Source: Cycas panzhihuaensis
Taxonomy: Eukaryota; Cycadophyta
DNA: 64,000 nucleotides
Direction of reading: 5' to 3'
Assembly (NCBI GenBank): GCA_023213395.1
Contig: CM041465.1
Location: forward strand, 19,716,001-19,780,000
In this document: positions 34,302 through 44,658 of the stretch, piece by piece
How the letters are laid out: each line of letters begins with the position of its first letter
Numbering within the stretch: position 1 is the first letter of the stretch
Notes under the pieces: model-generated
Seen by the model: only the letters and a program-made list of their open reading frames with translations
What the model was told of the DNA's origin: nothing
Databases searched by the model: none
Made by a program: the position numbers and the translations under genes

Positions 34302-34950
34302 TCTTTTGGTGATCCCTTCACCTTGCTTCGAAATGAGCCTAAACTACCATCTTATGTTGTCCCCATTCTTCCCAACCATGGGTAGAATGGCAATTTAAGA
34401 TGGCTTCTTCTTCTTCTTCTTTCTAGTTCCTTCCACAGAACCCGTGTTCTTGCATCCTCTCGGGAACTGTTGTCTTCTTACTTGGGCATTCCCCAATCAG
34501 GACGACGCTTTAGAGTATCGTTGCTCCTCTCTCCTGCCTACCGTTTCCTTCGCATATTCCGCTATGCTCTTCCGTAGACGTATATGCCGCTCTATCCTCT
34601 AACCTCACACCTCTCTATCATCTCCACTCATGATGGGTGTGTGTGTTCCTGTTAGACATATAGCCATACATGGAAGGAAACATGTGTATCATATGATAAA
34701 ATATTCACAACTTAACATTTATAACATACAAAATAAACATACATATCATCCACACATGATATATATACAACATCTCGTGTTAAGATGGGGTTCCAATTAC
34801 CCCGTATATACATATACAACAAAAATCATGTTACATCATATATATGGGAAGCCAGTGTCCTTGCAGGGGGGTACAATCATATGATCCTATATATGACCCC
34901 CTGGAGGCCTGTGCTTTCTCCTGTCAAAGCCAGTATATACATCTCCTACT
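34302..34950. other. Tat-1 region between pol end and antisense gene end
   Basis: Includes a block (34331-34620) well conserved with 55947-56250 of Tat-2 (AAATGAGCCTAAACTACCAT in both), then an AT-rich stretch 34650-34860 rich in ATAC/CATA words. It would serve as a shared 3' region for pol (sense) and the PMD gene (antisense). No coding frame is supported. Confidence 0.6.
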
Positions 34951-37508
34951 CTACTGCTGCCTCGTTCCTGGGGTACCATCTCCTGGTCTGTGTGATCCCT
35001 CTCTTGGGGACCACATCCCTCTGAGGCTCCTCCTGGGCCTTTGTGAGTTGCCTGCCTCACTCCCTTCATCTCGTAGTTGTCTCGGGGTCGCCGCCGCCGT
35101 GTAGGTATATGTCTTGCTCTGGCTCGACCTCGACGCCATCTGAGCTACCAGCTAATCGTATTGGGCCTGGATACAATCCCTCTCCCCTCGGAGTCCCTCC
35201 TCCGTCACTCTGAGGTGCTCCGCGAGCCGCTATTTGGACTCTACTCTCAGTATCTCCACCTGCTCCTCTCTGTGCCTCTAGAGCCTACACCTGTCTGCAT
35301 AACTTGTCCCTCTCGCACCTCATCTCATCCAGCTCCTACTACAACTGTCCCTGGAATGTCATGTGCTCCTAGGACTCTGCAACCTAAATGTCCCTCACCC
35401 TCACCAATGAGGTGAATGCCTCTGCGTGGGTGCCTATTGCTTTAGGTGCATCACCTGCCTGGATGGGCGGTTGCCCCTCTGCATACACCTAAGGGAATAT
35501 CTCCCTCACCATAGCCTCTACCAGTCTCTGGATCTCTATTGCACCTACCAATACAACATGCCATATGTCAGTATATATCTTACCATATACCATGATCAAA
35601 TCAAATCAAATATCTATCTGGATGCCAAATGACTCAAGAAAACGTTAGGTCTCACCTGCTGCGGCTGCTGACTCCTCTGGTCATGCAGCATCCTCCCCTC
35701 CTGGCTCTCTGCCAGCTGCGGTGCCTCATCCTTGGGCACCTCCTCTGCCTGGGCCTCCCTCCTCGTAAGGACTAGCTCAACTCTTGTCCCTTCAAATCCT
35801 CTCACGATCCGTAGCCTGTGGGCCTTGGTCACTGCCCCCCTGCTCTCATCTGGCGCTCCTGATGGGCCTGCCTCTCCTCTGGCAACCCCAGATGGACCCT
35901 CTGCTCCTCCTGCCATCCTTGAAGGACTTGACTCCCTTGTAGGTCATGACGGGTTGGCCCCATCTCCTCTATCATCACCATCATCTCCATCGTCATCATC
36001 TACGGGTGCTCGTACTCTACTGGCCTCGTCATCACTGTCCCACCTCACTGTCCTGTATGGCTCTGCTACATAGTCTGGTAGGGTGAGGAGGTCCAGCGAT
36101 GTCGCCTCCATCGATCGTTGGACATGGGCCCAGTCCTCTGTCCCTCTCAACTGAGTCTACCACCTGTGGACCATCGGGGCCCTCTCTGTGATGGGGTGTG
36201 GTCCCCCTGCTGGTGCCACTGCCGTGAAATGATCAAAGAACTAACACTGTAGCAGTGTGCTATATGATAATCCATCTCTGTCGGTCATCCTGATAGTGTC
36301 TAGTTAGGCGATGAGGTTCGCTGCTATCAGGGTCACCCAGTCCATCCTCTCACTAGCTTCGCAGCGGTGTACTGCATCCAACCATCCACCTGGCATCTCC
36401 CTATAGTTCTGCTTCTGGGAAATCTGGAACAGAATGCACAATATGATCAATTTCCTCACCCAAGGAATCCCTGACATCAGCATGGTCTGGAGGGGAGCTC
36501 CCCTCTGCTCCCACCTGTCAGCCCCTGTGAAGAACAGGGCTGCCTCTCTGTGTGCTACCTCGGTGCTAGGCAGCGTCCCCAGTCTCACCATCCTCCCAGT
36601 CACCGGTACTCCCAGTATCTGCCGGATGTCTCTCGGTGTAACCACCACATCACCTACCTGAGGTAGGTGGAATACATGTCTCCTCCTATCCCAATGGGAT
36701 ACGATGTCAACCAATAACCTCTAATCTGATGCATATTGAGGTGTCTTCAAGGCCTTGTATAGGCCGCACCTCTGCAGGATCTCCCTGTCCTCCTGGGATG
36801 CCATCTCCATATAACTCAACATAGCCATACCTATATTCTTATGGTTATCCACTGCGATGATAGCCTGTCCACATCAAAATGATCAAAGTCATCCTTATAT
36901 CAATTATCAGCACTCCTGACTCTCTCTCAACTCTCTCTGTCTGGGATTTGAGGCTCTTTTGGCCCTCCTATCATGTTTTTGCTTTTTCTGCCTTCGTACC
37001 GCTCTGAACTTAGCGGTACCGCTAAGTTCAGCTTAGGTCCCGCGGTGATCGGGCCCCGCAGCAATGATCGCAGCACTGCGATCTTTGCTATGGTATGAAT
37101 AACGACCCCCCAAAAGGGGGGGTTTCTACCCCAAAAAATCAAAAAAATTATTTTGGTGGACCCCGCAGGGCCCACTGGGACCAGGGCTCCCTAATGCCTA
37201 GGTCCCCGCCTCTTTCTGGGTCCAATTCGAACTCTGAGAGGCCTCTGATTGCCCATAAGGGGCGCTAAAATCTTACAAAAAACTATAAAAAACAACGAAA
37301 CTAAAGCTCTAAAATGGGTTGGGTTTAGTGATATCCACTCACTGGATTCGGTCTCGCTGTCACCATCTCATCCTATCAATCCACTTGACTCTCCCGCTCT
37401 CGATCCAGCAGTGCGATCTCTCCCTATGTGCCTCCAAAGTTGGGTGGCGCTCCACTACGTAAGGGAATGGCTCTGGTTTCTCATGAGAGCTGGTGAAAAT
37501 GAATCCAT
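34951..37508 (-). pseudogene. Antisense plant-mobile-domain-like gene of Tat-1 (three exons)
   Basis: Model on the minus strand: a TATA box at 37523-37532, exon 1 at 37508-37343 (GFIFTSS then PEPFPYVVERHPTLEAH), intron 1 at 37342-36865 (GTGAGT...ACAG), exon 2 at 36864-35656, intron 2 at 35655-35545 (GTGAGA...GTAG), and exon 3 at 35544-34951. Exon 2 begins with a plant-mobile-domain (PMD)-like part: REILQRCGLYKALKTPQY, then HVFHLPQVGDVVVTPRDI, ILGVPVTGR, MSGIPWVRKLI, GGWLDAVHR; an acidic Asp-rich stretch (about 35960-36010) and a Ser/Gly/Glu-rich tail follow. Exon 3 is coiled-coil-like (IEIQRLVEAMV, ELDEMRCERDKLCRQV) and ends RRSLRGMWSPREGS. Exon 2 keeps one frame for about 400 codons with few stops. 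PMD proteins (MAIN/MAIL type) act in the nucleus in silencing and gene expression; the function here is unknown. Confidence 0.72.
37004..37031. promoter_or_regulatory. 28-bp perfect palindrome in antisense-gene intron 1
   Basis: Left arm CTGAACTTAGCGGT followed at once by its exact reverse complement, centre GGTACC. Nearby 37067-37084 has arms GATCGCAG/CTGCGATC. The Tat-2 equivalent at 57781-57808 is also centred on GGTACC and largely palindromic, though its sequence differs. A binding site for a dimeric protein or a structured RNA/DNA element is possible; function is inference. Confidence 0.7.
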
Positions 37509-37522
37509 TTTTTGTTTGATTT

Positions 37523-37532
37523 CCTTATATAG
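37523..37532 (-). promoter_or_regulatory. TATA box of the antisense PMD gene (Tat-1)
   Basis: Minus strand CTATATAAGG, followed by GAAA. Exactly conserved at 58176-58185 in Tat-2, at the same short distance before the exon-1 frame that begins at the 37508 ATG. Confidence 0.72.
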
Positions 37533-38019
37533 GCGGGGGCCCCAACAGGCACTCCTTCCATTTTTGGCTCCGTGACAGCCACTGAGACTGTCCTATTTCC
37601 CTGATTGCCTTTGCCTTCTGGCCCTGTCGCCCATTGTGCTCTATTGACACCCTTTTTGTGCTTTCTTATAGGTGCATTTATGGTGCCTCATTTTTGCACT
37701 TTTTCCCTGGGCCCTTCCATCTTGTTTTGTGTGCTACTCTCGTGCATGCCTAAGTTTATATTGGTTTGGCTCGTTTTGTCACCCTGGACTCGTTTCCATA
37801 GTCCTTTCTTGCTCTTGGGGTCCCCAAGGGGGATGCCCCCCGTCCAGGGGAATGTTTCACTTTCCAAAGCGACCTTTTGGCACTCCAGGATGCTTTTCCT
37901 CCGACCGCTCTCTGGTGGTGATCAGACTACTTACTCTCGCCCTGGGTAACCTCATTGCTAGGTCCTCCTACCCTTCATGACCTCTTTTTGCTTGCCTTTT
38001 AAGTATCACTTCACTATTT
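37533..38019 (+). other. Tat-1 spacer between antisense promoter and second RNase H
   Basis: Related to 58186-58700 of Tat-2. A 3' splice-site-like TGCTTTCTTATAG ends at 37671, matched by GCTCTTTCTTGCAG (ends 58324) in Tat-2. This would allow a spliced sense RNA that brings the RNase H frame close to a start. The donor cannot be assigned. The words GNLIARSSYPS (Tat-1) and GSLIARSSCPS (Tat-2) suggest the RNase H frame extends upstream. Confidence 0.5.
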
Positions 38020-38469
38020 ATTGACTACCAGAACTTTGTGTCACCCACGTCCATCTACATTTTTATCGACGATGGAAGCCGCGGTAACCTTGGACCTTCT
38101 GCCGCTGCATGGATTCTCTGTAGCCCTTCTGGACATGATCTCCTGTGCTCTGGGATCTTCCTCTCAGAGGCTACTAACAACGAAGCTAAATATATAGTTG
38201 TGATTGAAGCCCTTACTGATGCTCTCCGTTTTCATCACGAATCCATCGTTTTGCTTTGTGACTCTCAAGTTGTGGTGTCTTATCTCACCCATGTTTACCA
38301 GGTGCGATGCCCTCACTTGAGGACTCTTGCTTCCGCTGCCAAATCTCTCCTGGCTCGCTTCTCTTCCATCGATATCCAGCATATCCCTCGGGCCCTCAAC
38401 ACTGAGGCTGATAGTCTCGTTTGCCTCATCCTTAAGAGTCGCCTTCCTCTCCTTGCTGACCATCCCTAA
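38020..38469 (+). pseudogene. Second (RVT_3 / archaeal-type) RNase H of Tat-1, downstream of INT
   Basis: A complete RNase H fold of about 140 residues in a single open frame. All four catalytic acids are present: Asp in FIDDGSRGNLGPSAAAW (38068-38073), Glu in TNNEAKY (38182), Asp in LLCDSQVVV (38260) and Asp in IPRALNTEADSLV (38410). It would degrade RNA in RNA/DNA hybrids. The type resembles the extra RNase H that Tat elements are known to carry besides the Gypsy one, but it lies about 3.7 kb after integrase, beyond the antisense gene and 420 bases before the 3' LTR. It begins at GTG (38038), where Tat-2 has ATG. Intact catalytic residues amid broken neighbours are notable. Confidence 0.82.
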
Positions 38470-38875
38470 GGCTTGTCTGGCCACCCTGTCGCCCAAGCCC
38501 CAGGTCGTCACGCATCTCACTTTATGATTCATTTGCACCTCTGAGACCTAACCACTAATGAGGCTAAACTATGGCGACTACCCATTATGCTTACTCTTCT
38601 ACTTGATTATGCATGTCTTTCTGCATCTTTTGTGGTGGGGGAAGCCCCCTCACCTTTCTCATTTTTCCAATCGGTCCCCAGGTGGCTCACTAGGTAGCCC
38701 CTATGTTGTCTCCACCACTACTTTCATATCCACGCGTCCCACCATGACACTCACCGGCACCCTTGCCTATTGTTATGATCTTGATTGATATATCTATATA
38801 CACATGTGCTACTTACAGTTGTGTTGCCAGCATTCGCCATCGCACTAGGCTTCCAAGCGGCAAGGCTCTGCTGCC
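38470..38875 (+). other. Tat-1 3' untranslated region
   Basis: After the RNase H stop, sequence related to 59128-59364 of Tat-2 up to CCCTATGTTGTCTC (38698-38711); the last 175 bases have no Tat-2 counterpart because of the deletion there. No frame supported. Confidence 0.6.
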
Positions 38876-38885
38876 AAGGGGGTAG
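38876..38885 (+). other. Tat-1 polypurine tract
   Basis: CCAAGGGGGTAG immediately before the TGTTTCCC start of the 3' LTR. Confidence 0.8.
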
Positions 38886-41610
38886 TGTTTCCCAACTTCT
38901 GGGAATGGATACAGAATCACTAACTTAGGTAAGTACAGGTATGCTTCTCACCCTATCATCGCTTTCTTTTGGTGAGTGTTTGCTTGCATGTTTGCATGTT
39001 GTGACCTTGTAGATTATTTTGGCTTCATCTACACTTATTTAGCCTATGACGACTATAGTGGGGGCACACTCCCAGTGAGTGTGGCATCCCAGTGGCCATT
39101 TCACTTCCCGCATTCTACCCCCTTCACTCCAGGATCCACTTAGCTTATGCCACCTCTGCCCATATGATGACCTGTCATTGTTTGGTTGACTTGCCACATC
39201 CTTTGAACCCTATTTTTTGCTCTTCTGGACTCGCTTGTTGGCTTGTTTGCCCTCAGGTAGGTGTCTCAGCTCCCCATTAGCCTTTTTCGTCATTTGCCCA
39301 TAGCCCAGGTTGGCTATCTAGTCCAGTTTTTGCCTCTAGGTGAATACCGCTACGAATTTCACAGTACCGCCGCAAATTCTGTGGTACCACAGATTTTGCG
39401 ACGGTGTGACTATTTAACTTTATTTTTTAAAAATATGCCGTGGCAATTTTACATTTATTGCGAAACTGCCACGTGTGTCGCGACTTAACTCACCTCCAAC
39501 TATGCCCTAATCGCTCGCTTTAGGGTTTGGGCTAGGTACTTAAGTCATTATTAACTTATTTTTGGGATCTTTTGCTCATTTTTTGGATTGCTCCTCAAGG
39601 AAACCACCCTATGCTCTACTATTCTCTACTTCTCAACTGCTGCTACAGGACCTACACCTCTCCTCCAGTGCCCAGCTCTCCTTTGGTATGGCTAGGACAT
39701 ATTCCCAGCCCTTCACACGCCTTGGAGAGGGCCCCTTTGGAGAGATCTCAGCAGATTCTTGCCCGGGCAGCCATCAAGCATTCTAAGTGCAGGGGTTCTT
39801 CCTCCAACTCCGTTAGTAGGGTTCCAAGCCTATTATTCCATAGTTTTTGGGCTGATTTCTCAGCCTCTCTTCAGCAACCTTTGACTGAGGCAAGAGCCTT
39901 CCCTCCTTTTCTCAGGTATTCATTGATTTGAGCTATTTTCTTATTCAATTGATGCCCTATTTTGCTTGTCCTCTTGCTTGGGTTTTTGAAGGTTATTTTT
40001 CCTTTTGTATTGGGCCGTTTTACTCCTATTATTAGTGCCTCCTTACCTGCATTTGTTGCTTAAGGTAGTGGCAAAGAGGGGTTGCATAGGATTTGGGAGA
40101 GAGTTGGGTGGATTCCATACCACCTTCCATGCTTCTCAAGTGGCTTTTAGCCCCCCAAACCTTCCCTCTTGCCCCGTGTTATCCTTGGCACTCAAACAAG
40201 GTTTGTTGGGCCTTCCTTAGCTGCTAAAATCAGTGCTGTCACATGTTGCAGTGCTAGTTTGAGGGCTTGTGCTTCGATCTGGGTAACTCATGTAAGTCTC
40301 GATTACTTGCCCCTTTGCCCGACTTCTTTCCCAGCAACTCGGTTTGCTCTTCATAGCACCCTGGATTACTGTAGGTCCTCTTTGGCTCTTTTCAACTCTC
40401 TTGCTACTATTTCTAGCCATCTTTCTTAGCCTTACCCTCGTTGCCTCGTGGATTTTTGGGGAGATTGGGGTTGTTCTTTGCGTGAGGTGGGCCACTCTGA
40501 GGCTTACCGATTACTTTCCATTTACTTTAGTTGTCCTCCTTTACATGTTGTCATCATTGTGTTGATACTAACATACATATATTTAAGTTTATATTTGCTT
40601 TGCATATACATGTATTGTTAGGATCTTTCCATTGTATGTTAGCACCCTTTCTCTGGAAAGTGGGGAGATTGTCATTTACTTGCAGGTATTCAGAAAGCGC
40701 AAAGGACCTTTCTCTCTTTCTTCCTTTGTCGGTAAGCACTTCCATTCATGATTGTATTTTCATACTTCATTCATTACTAGTATTTGGTCCCTTTCTTTCC
40801 TTTATTTGGTACTTTAGTATTTTTTCAGGGAAGGTAAGGGAGCCCCTCATTCTGATTCACTGCGACTCTTCATGACTACTGCGCCTTGTAGAGTAGTTTT
40901 GAGTGCCTCCTGGGAGCGTCACCATTATGATATGCTTTCATCACGGGTACACGCTCTTGCTCCACTCTATCACCTTTTCCTTTTGAGTTTCCTTTACATA
41001 GTAGTAATTAACTCATTGGAAATAAAAAGGAAATCAACCTTGCTTTAGTTCATACTTTATTTACTTTATTGCTTGCATATTCTTTTGCCATAGGAAAAGG
41101 TCTTAGGAAACCTCCCTTCGCACCTTTTCCCTCCTCCCGCCATGCAAACTTCCTTCTCTCCTTATTATTTGTCTATTCGGTTAGTTTGCTTAAGCATACC
41201 TTGACCCATTTCCTTGGGTTATCTTTCTTACGTTCTCTTGGTTCCCTACTTAGTTAGATAACTAAGGTGACCCCGTCCATAGGCCACCTGCTTGCCTATC
41301 CTTCCCTGTTTTCCATTACTCTAGGGAAACCCTCGAAGGTTTCTCTCCTTCCCCTTTTGGCCATCCAAGGGTGGGAGGATCCTTCCCTTAGGTCAACCTA
41401 GGCTAGCCCTACACCTCCTCACCTCTTGTTCGAAGTGGGGGGATCACTCTTTGGTAGCTATATTCCATTTGCAGGTCCCGAACTCGTACTCTGGCACACA
41501 GGGTGCTCTGCATGGTACTTGCCCTACTTGTAGGTCTTTCCCCTATCACATTATCGACTGCTCTTACCATTCTTGCTTAGTTAGGTAGCTATCCCATAGA
41601 TGCGTGTTTA
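38886..41610 (+). repeat. Tat-1 3' LTR
   Basis: 2725 bp, pair of 24732-27458. The terminal CA is now TA. Contains the G-box (39470-39475) and a 16-bp palindrome TCTGTGGTACCACAGA at 39378-39393. Confidence 0.94.
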
Positions 41611-42168
41611 GTATTCTTACATGATTCATGATAAATCCTAAGCAAAATTACTGGCAAGTTATAGTTTGAGTGTTAAAATACCTAAAGATAACTAACAAAT
41701 TTAGTATATTGTAGGAACCTAATAATGAATTTAAGATTTCTACATACACAGACTCAGACTTTACAAGAGATAAAGATATAGGAAGATCTATGTCTGGGTA
41801 TGTAACGTTTCTTAGAACAACACCGATATCATAGAAATCCAAAAGATAGAAGATAGTTGTAGATTCAACTACTGAAGCTAAATACATTGCTGCTTCTGAG
41901 ACTAGGAAGGAGGTGATATGGCTGAAAAAATTATTGAAAACATTAAATATCACTCAAACAAGTCCTATGAGTCTTCATGTGGATAATCAATCATCAATCT
42001 ACATGGTAAAAATCCTATATTTTATGATCGTACCAAATACATAAGTATGAAAGTCCATATGATTAGAGAACTTGTTCATGATGGCATAATTTAACTGGAA
42101 TACTACCCTATAATAAATCAAGTGGATGGTATCTTCACCAAACTGCTACAAAAGGTGATGTTTGAATA
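41611..42168 (+). pseudogene. Copia-2 RNase H and pol C-terminus
   Basis: Continues Copia-2 after Tat-1 (first 5 bases are the target duplication). It reads NPKQNYW, YTDSDFTRDKD (RNase H first Asp region kept, unlike Copia-1), VDSTTEAKYIAASETRKE (the Glu segment Copia-1 has deleted), EVIWLKKLL and LHVDNQSSIYM, with stops and a frameshift near 42010. It helps to show that the RNase H loss in Copia-1 is a post-insertion event. Confidence 0.86.
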
Positions 42169-42647
42169 GTTCTGAAGGCAGCCCAGCCTTAGGGCCTCTA
42201 TTTTTTATTAATCAAAGAAGATGACAATAGGATTATCATACTATATTCTCTTTGTGAAAATCTCTTATGGGTGTGGAAGAATAAGAGTAAGTCTCTGCTC
42301 TATCCTATTTGTGAAAATCCCATGTGGGCACGAAAGAATAAGGGTTGTAGTAGTTTTAGAAAATTGAAACCTATGAAAACCCAAAAGGACATAGGGGATG
42401 ACCAAATGGTATATGGAGACGTAGTAGATTAAGCTGCACATTTAAGCTGCTTGGCTATCAGACTACATCAAAGAGCCACCTTAGCCATTTTGATTTATAA
42501 AAAGGGTTATAGATCTTAGAAAGTTCGTGGATTTTTATTCCCCATGCGGGTTTTCCTACAAAAGTGTCATTTATAATTTCAATGCAATAATGAGGCTCAA
42601 ATTAAGACCTGATAGAATATATTTTTCCAAAATGACCTTCCATTATT
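42169..42647 (+). other. Copia-2 3' untranslated region
   Basis: Homologous to 9092-9570, including the 56-bp tandem pair at about 42240-42350. Confidence 0.7.
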
Positions 42648-42658
42648 AAGGGGGAGAT
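42648..42658 (+). other. Copia-2 polypurine tract
   Basis: AAGGGGGAGAT directly before the 3' LTR. Confidence 0.85.
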
Positions 42659-42969
42659 TGAAAGAGGTTAATGTATTAAGGTCATTTGTGTAGATTAATT
42701 ATGTGACCTTAGGATATATTATTAACATTAGTCTCTTAATAAAATTCACTTTATATACATTTAGATATAATTTTGGGTTCATGTCATTAGGTGGGAAAAT
42801 CCTAATCCTAATGCTCACCCTCATTAATAAAAGTCAAAATCTCAAGGAAGGAGTTATTATTCATTCTCACCTCTAAGGTTTCTCTCATATCTTATTTCAT
42901 CTCTTTTTCATTCTCCATTTCTATTATATACATATGAGTGATTTATTCCCTAGATTCATCCTTCTTTCA
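42659..42969 (+). repeat. Copia-2 3' LTR
   Basis: 311 bp, TG...CA, followed by TGCTG, one base different from the left TGCTA. Confidence 0.93.
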
Positions 42970-42974
42970 TGCTG

Positions 42975-44600
42975 GGTATATTCTGGACTGCTGCGTACTC
43001 TCTAGTACCTTTGCTTGTAATTCAAATATTAAGATTTGGATACTATTTAGCCATGAACCTTCTTTGGAGAAAGATTTTTGCATGGGTGTCTTCCTTGGAT
43101 TGTTACAACTATGTTCTCTCCTCTACTAGCTATATTTGAGTCATCTTACACTCTCCCATACCTCACAAATAGATTTAGGCATTTTCCAATGCTCCTTTAA
43201 GTCTGCTTTCTCTGCCATACCTCTATTATTACTCTGTTCTCCTACATAGTTAAGTTTTTATATCAAAAACTATATTTTGGGTTGCTATGAAAAGCTTCTC
43301 CCCAAGTTTCTTACTTCTGATACTATGCCTATAATTATTGGGTATTATTCCCTACCTTCTGAATAAATTTAGGTAGATTTAAAACCTTGCTATGTCTATA
43401 CTATTTTAAAAACTATTTTTCTGATTCATTTTCTAAACTCCATTTTAATCAACTAAAAATTGATTTAAATATATGTTTTCTTTCTTCTATTATATAGAGG
43501 ACACTTTTATGAACATCCTGCTAAATTTTTGTGTCAAATAAAATCTTTTTCCTTCATTAAATTATGATTTTTCATTCAACTACCATTTTTGGGTTGCACT
43601 ATTGACATGACTCGTCATATTAACTACTAGTTTGGTTATACCTAAGTTAAGTTTGGTTGCACTAACTGATGGTCTAGTCACACTGATTATTGGTCTGGTC
43701 GTACTGAATGGTTATATTGACTACTAGACAAGTTATACTAGAATGTAATTTTTCTAATTTTTAAGAGTTTAAATAATTTTTTTCATCAAATGAAGGTTGG
43801 AAACATGAAGATGGATATTACTAGATGTTTTTATACTCATTTTTTAAGAGTAATTTGGATTGTTAGATTTGAAATCAAATCAATCAGGGGCTATTACCCC
43901 CAAACCCCCATTTACAGGGGTGGTTTGAGCTCCCACCCCTCTTAGGTCCCCCCACAAAAGTTTAGAGGGAAAACCATGCTGCCAACCTATCAAAATTTTG
44001 CCTCTAAAACATTGTTGTTACATTATCTAACATATAAATGATGTACAAACATCATACATGCATTATACGAATGCAAAAAATTAAAGTTTTTAAATTGGTC
44101 TTAAATTCTACCAGTAGGGTTATGATACTACAGATGTTATTTCTCTCTAAAGGAGTGACATGATCTGAAGTTGTTTCAAAGGGTTTCTGGTTCATTTTTT
44201 AGAGGCACAAGTTTAAGGAGTATTTTGCTTTTTTCTTCAGTATAACTCAGTCAATTTGGGTAAAGCATATATCAATTTAATCCTCTCATTAATATGAACA
44301 TTTTAAGACCAATTTCAAAGGTGATTCGAAAGATTTTTTTTGTTTGAAGCATTTTTCACTTTCAGCCCTTATTGCCACACTAAACTTTGTCCTCTATTTC
44401 TAATCAAACTAGATATATTCTAAAAGAAATAATTATACTTCTATACTCCTCCCATCAAATACTTTGATTTGGACCCTTATTTTCTTAAATCTTTATACCT
44501 ATAAAAATTTGTACTTTTTTGTATATTGTACGATCGTACAATCTTACAACTACGTTTCTCTACTAAGATTGTTTAATTTGTCACTCAAACATAGCCTCCT
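42975..44600. other. Unassigned AT-rich stretch, probably including the rest of the Gypsy-R LTR
   Basis: By nesting logic the first part continues the Gypsy-R 5' LTR cut at 18482; its end could not be placed. 43615-43745 has a degenerate tandem repeat (TGGTCTAGTCACACTGA-like units about 20-25 bp long). A perfect 18-bp palindrome, ATTGTACGATCGTACAAT, is at 44525-44542. No protein homology seen in any frame. Confidence 0.5.
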
Positions 44601-44658
44601 TTACTATAGATTTACTTGAAGAATCACCATTGAAGAAGAAAACTAACCTATTGACATA

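Larger units (their letters stand above)
24732..41610 (+). mobile_element. Tat-1: Tat-type Ty3/Gypsy element with antisense PMD gene and second RNase H
   Basis: 16.9 kb, with long LTRs (24732-27458, 2727 bp; 38886-41610, 2725 bp) and a perfect GTATT duplication. The interior holds PBS, gag, PR-RT-RNH-INT, an antisense spliced gene, a second RNase H and a PPT. RT words KVMPFGLKN and RAMHFIFHDL are typical of the Tat clade. In the first 310 bases the LTRs differ by roughly 8-9% by eye, largely C/T and G/A. The 3' LTR ends in TA rather than CA by a C-to-T change. It is inserted in Copia-2, so it is younger than that copy. Its base composition is clearly more G/C-rich than its surroundings. Confidence 0.94.
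18483..42969 (+). mobile_element. Copia-2: older copy of the Copia-1 family, split by Tat-1
   Basis: 5' LTR 18483-18793, 3' LTR 42659-42969, flanked by TGCTA (18478-18482) and TGCTG (42970-42974). Internal sequence 18794-24731 and 41616-42658 aligns with Copia-1 throughout; Tat-1 (24732-41610) interrupts the RT/RNase H boundary. By eye the LTRs differ at roughly one position in nine, more than double Copia-1, so it is older. Without Tat-1 it is about 7.6 kb, the same size as Copia-1. Confidence 0.93.

Noticed and set aside
44525-44542. 18-bp palindrome as an operator or origin
   Set aside because: Isolated in AT-rich unassigned sequence with no second copy or neighbouring feature; recorded only as part of the stretch.
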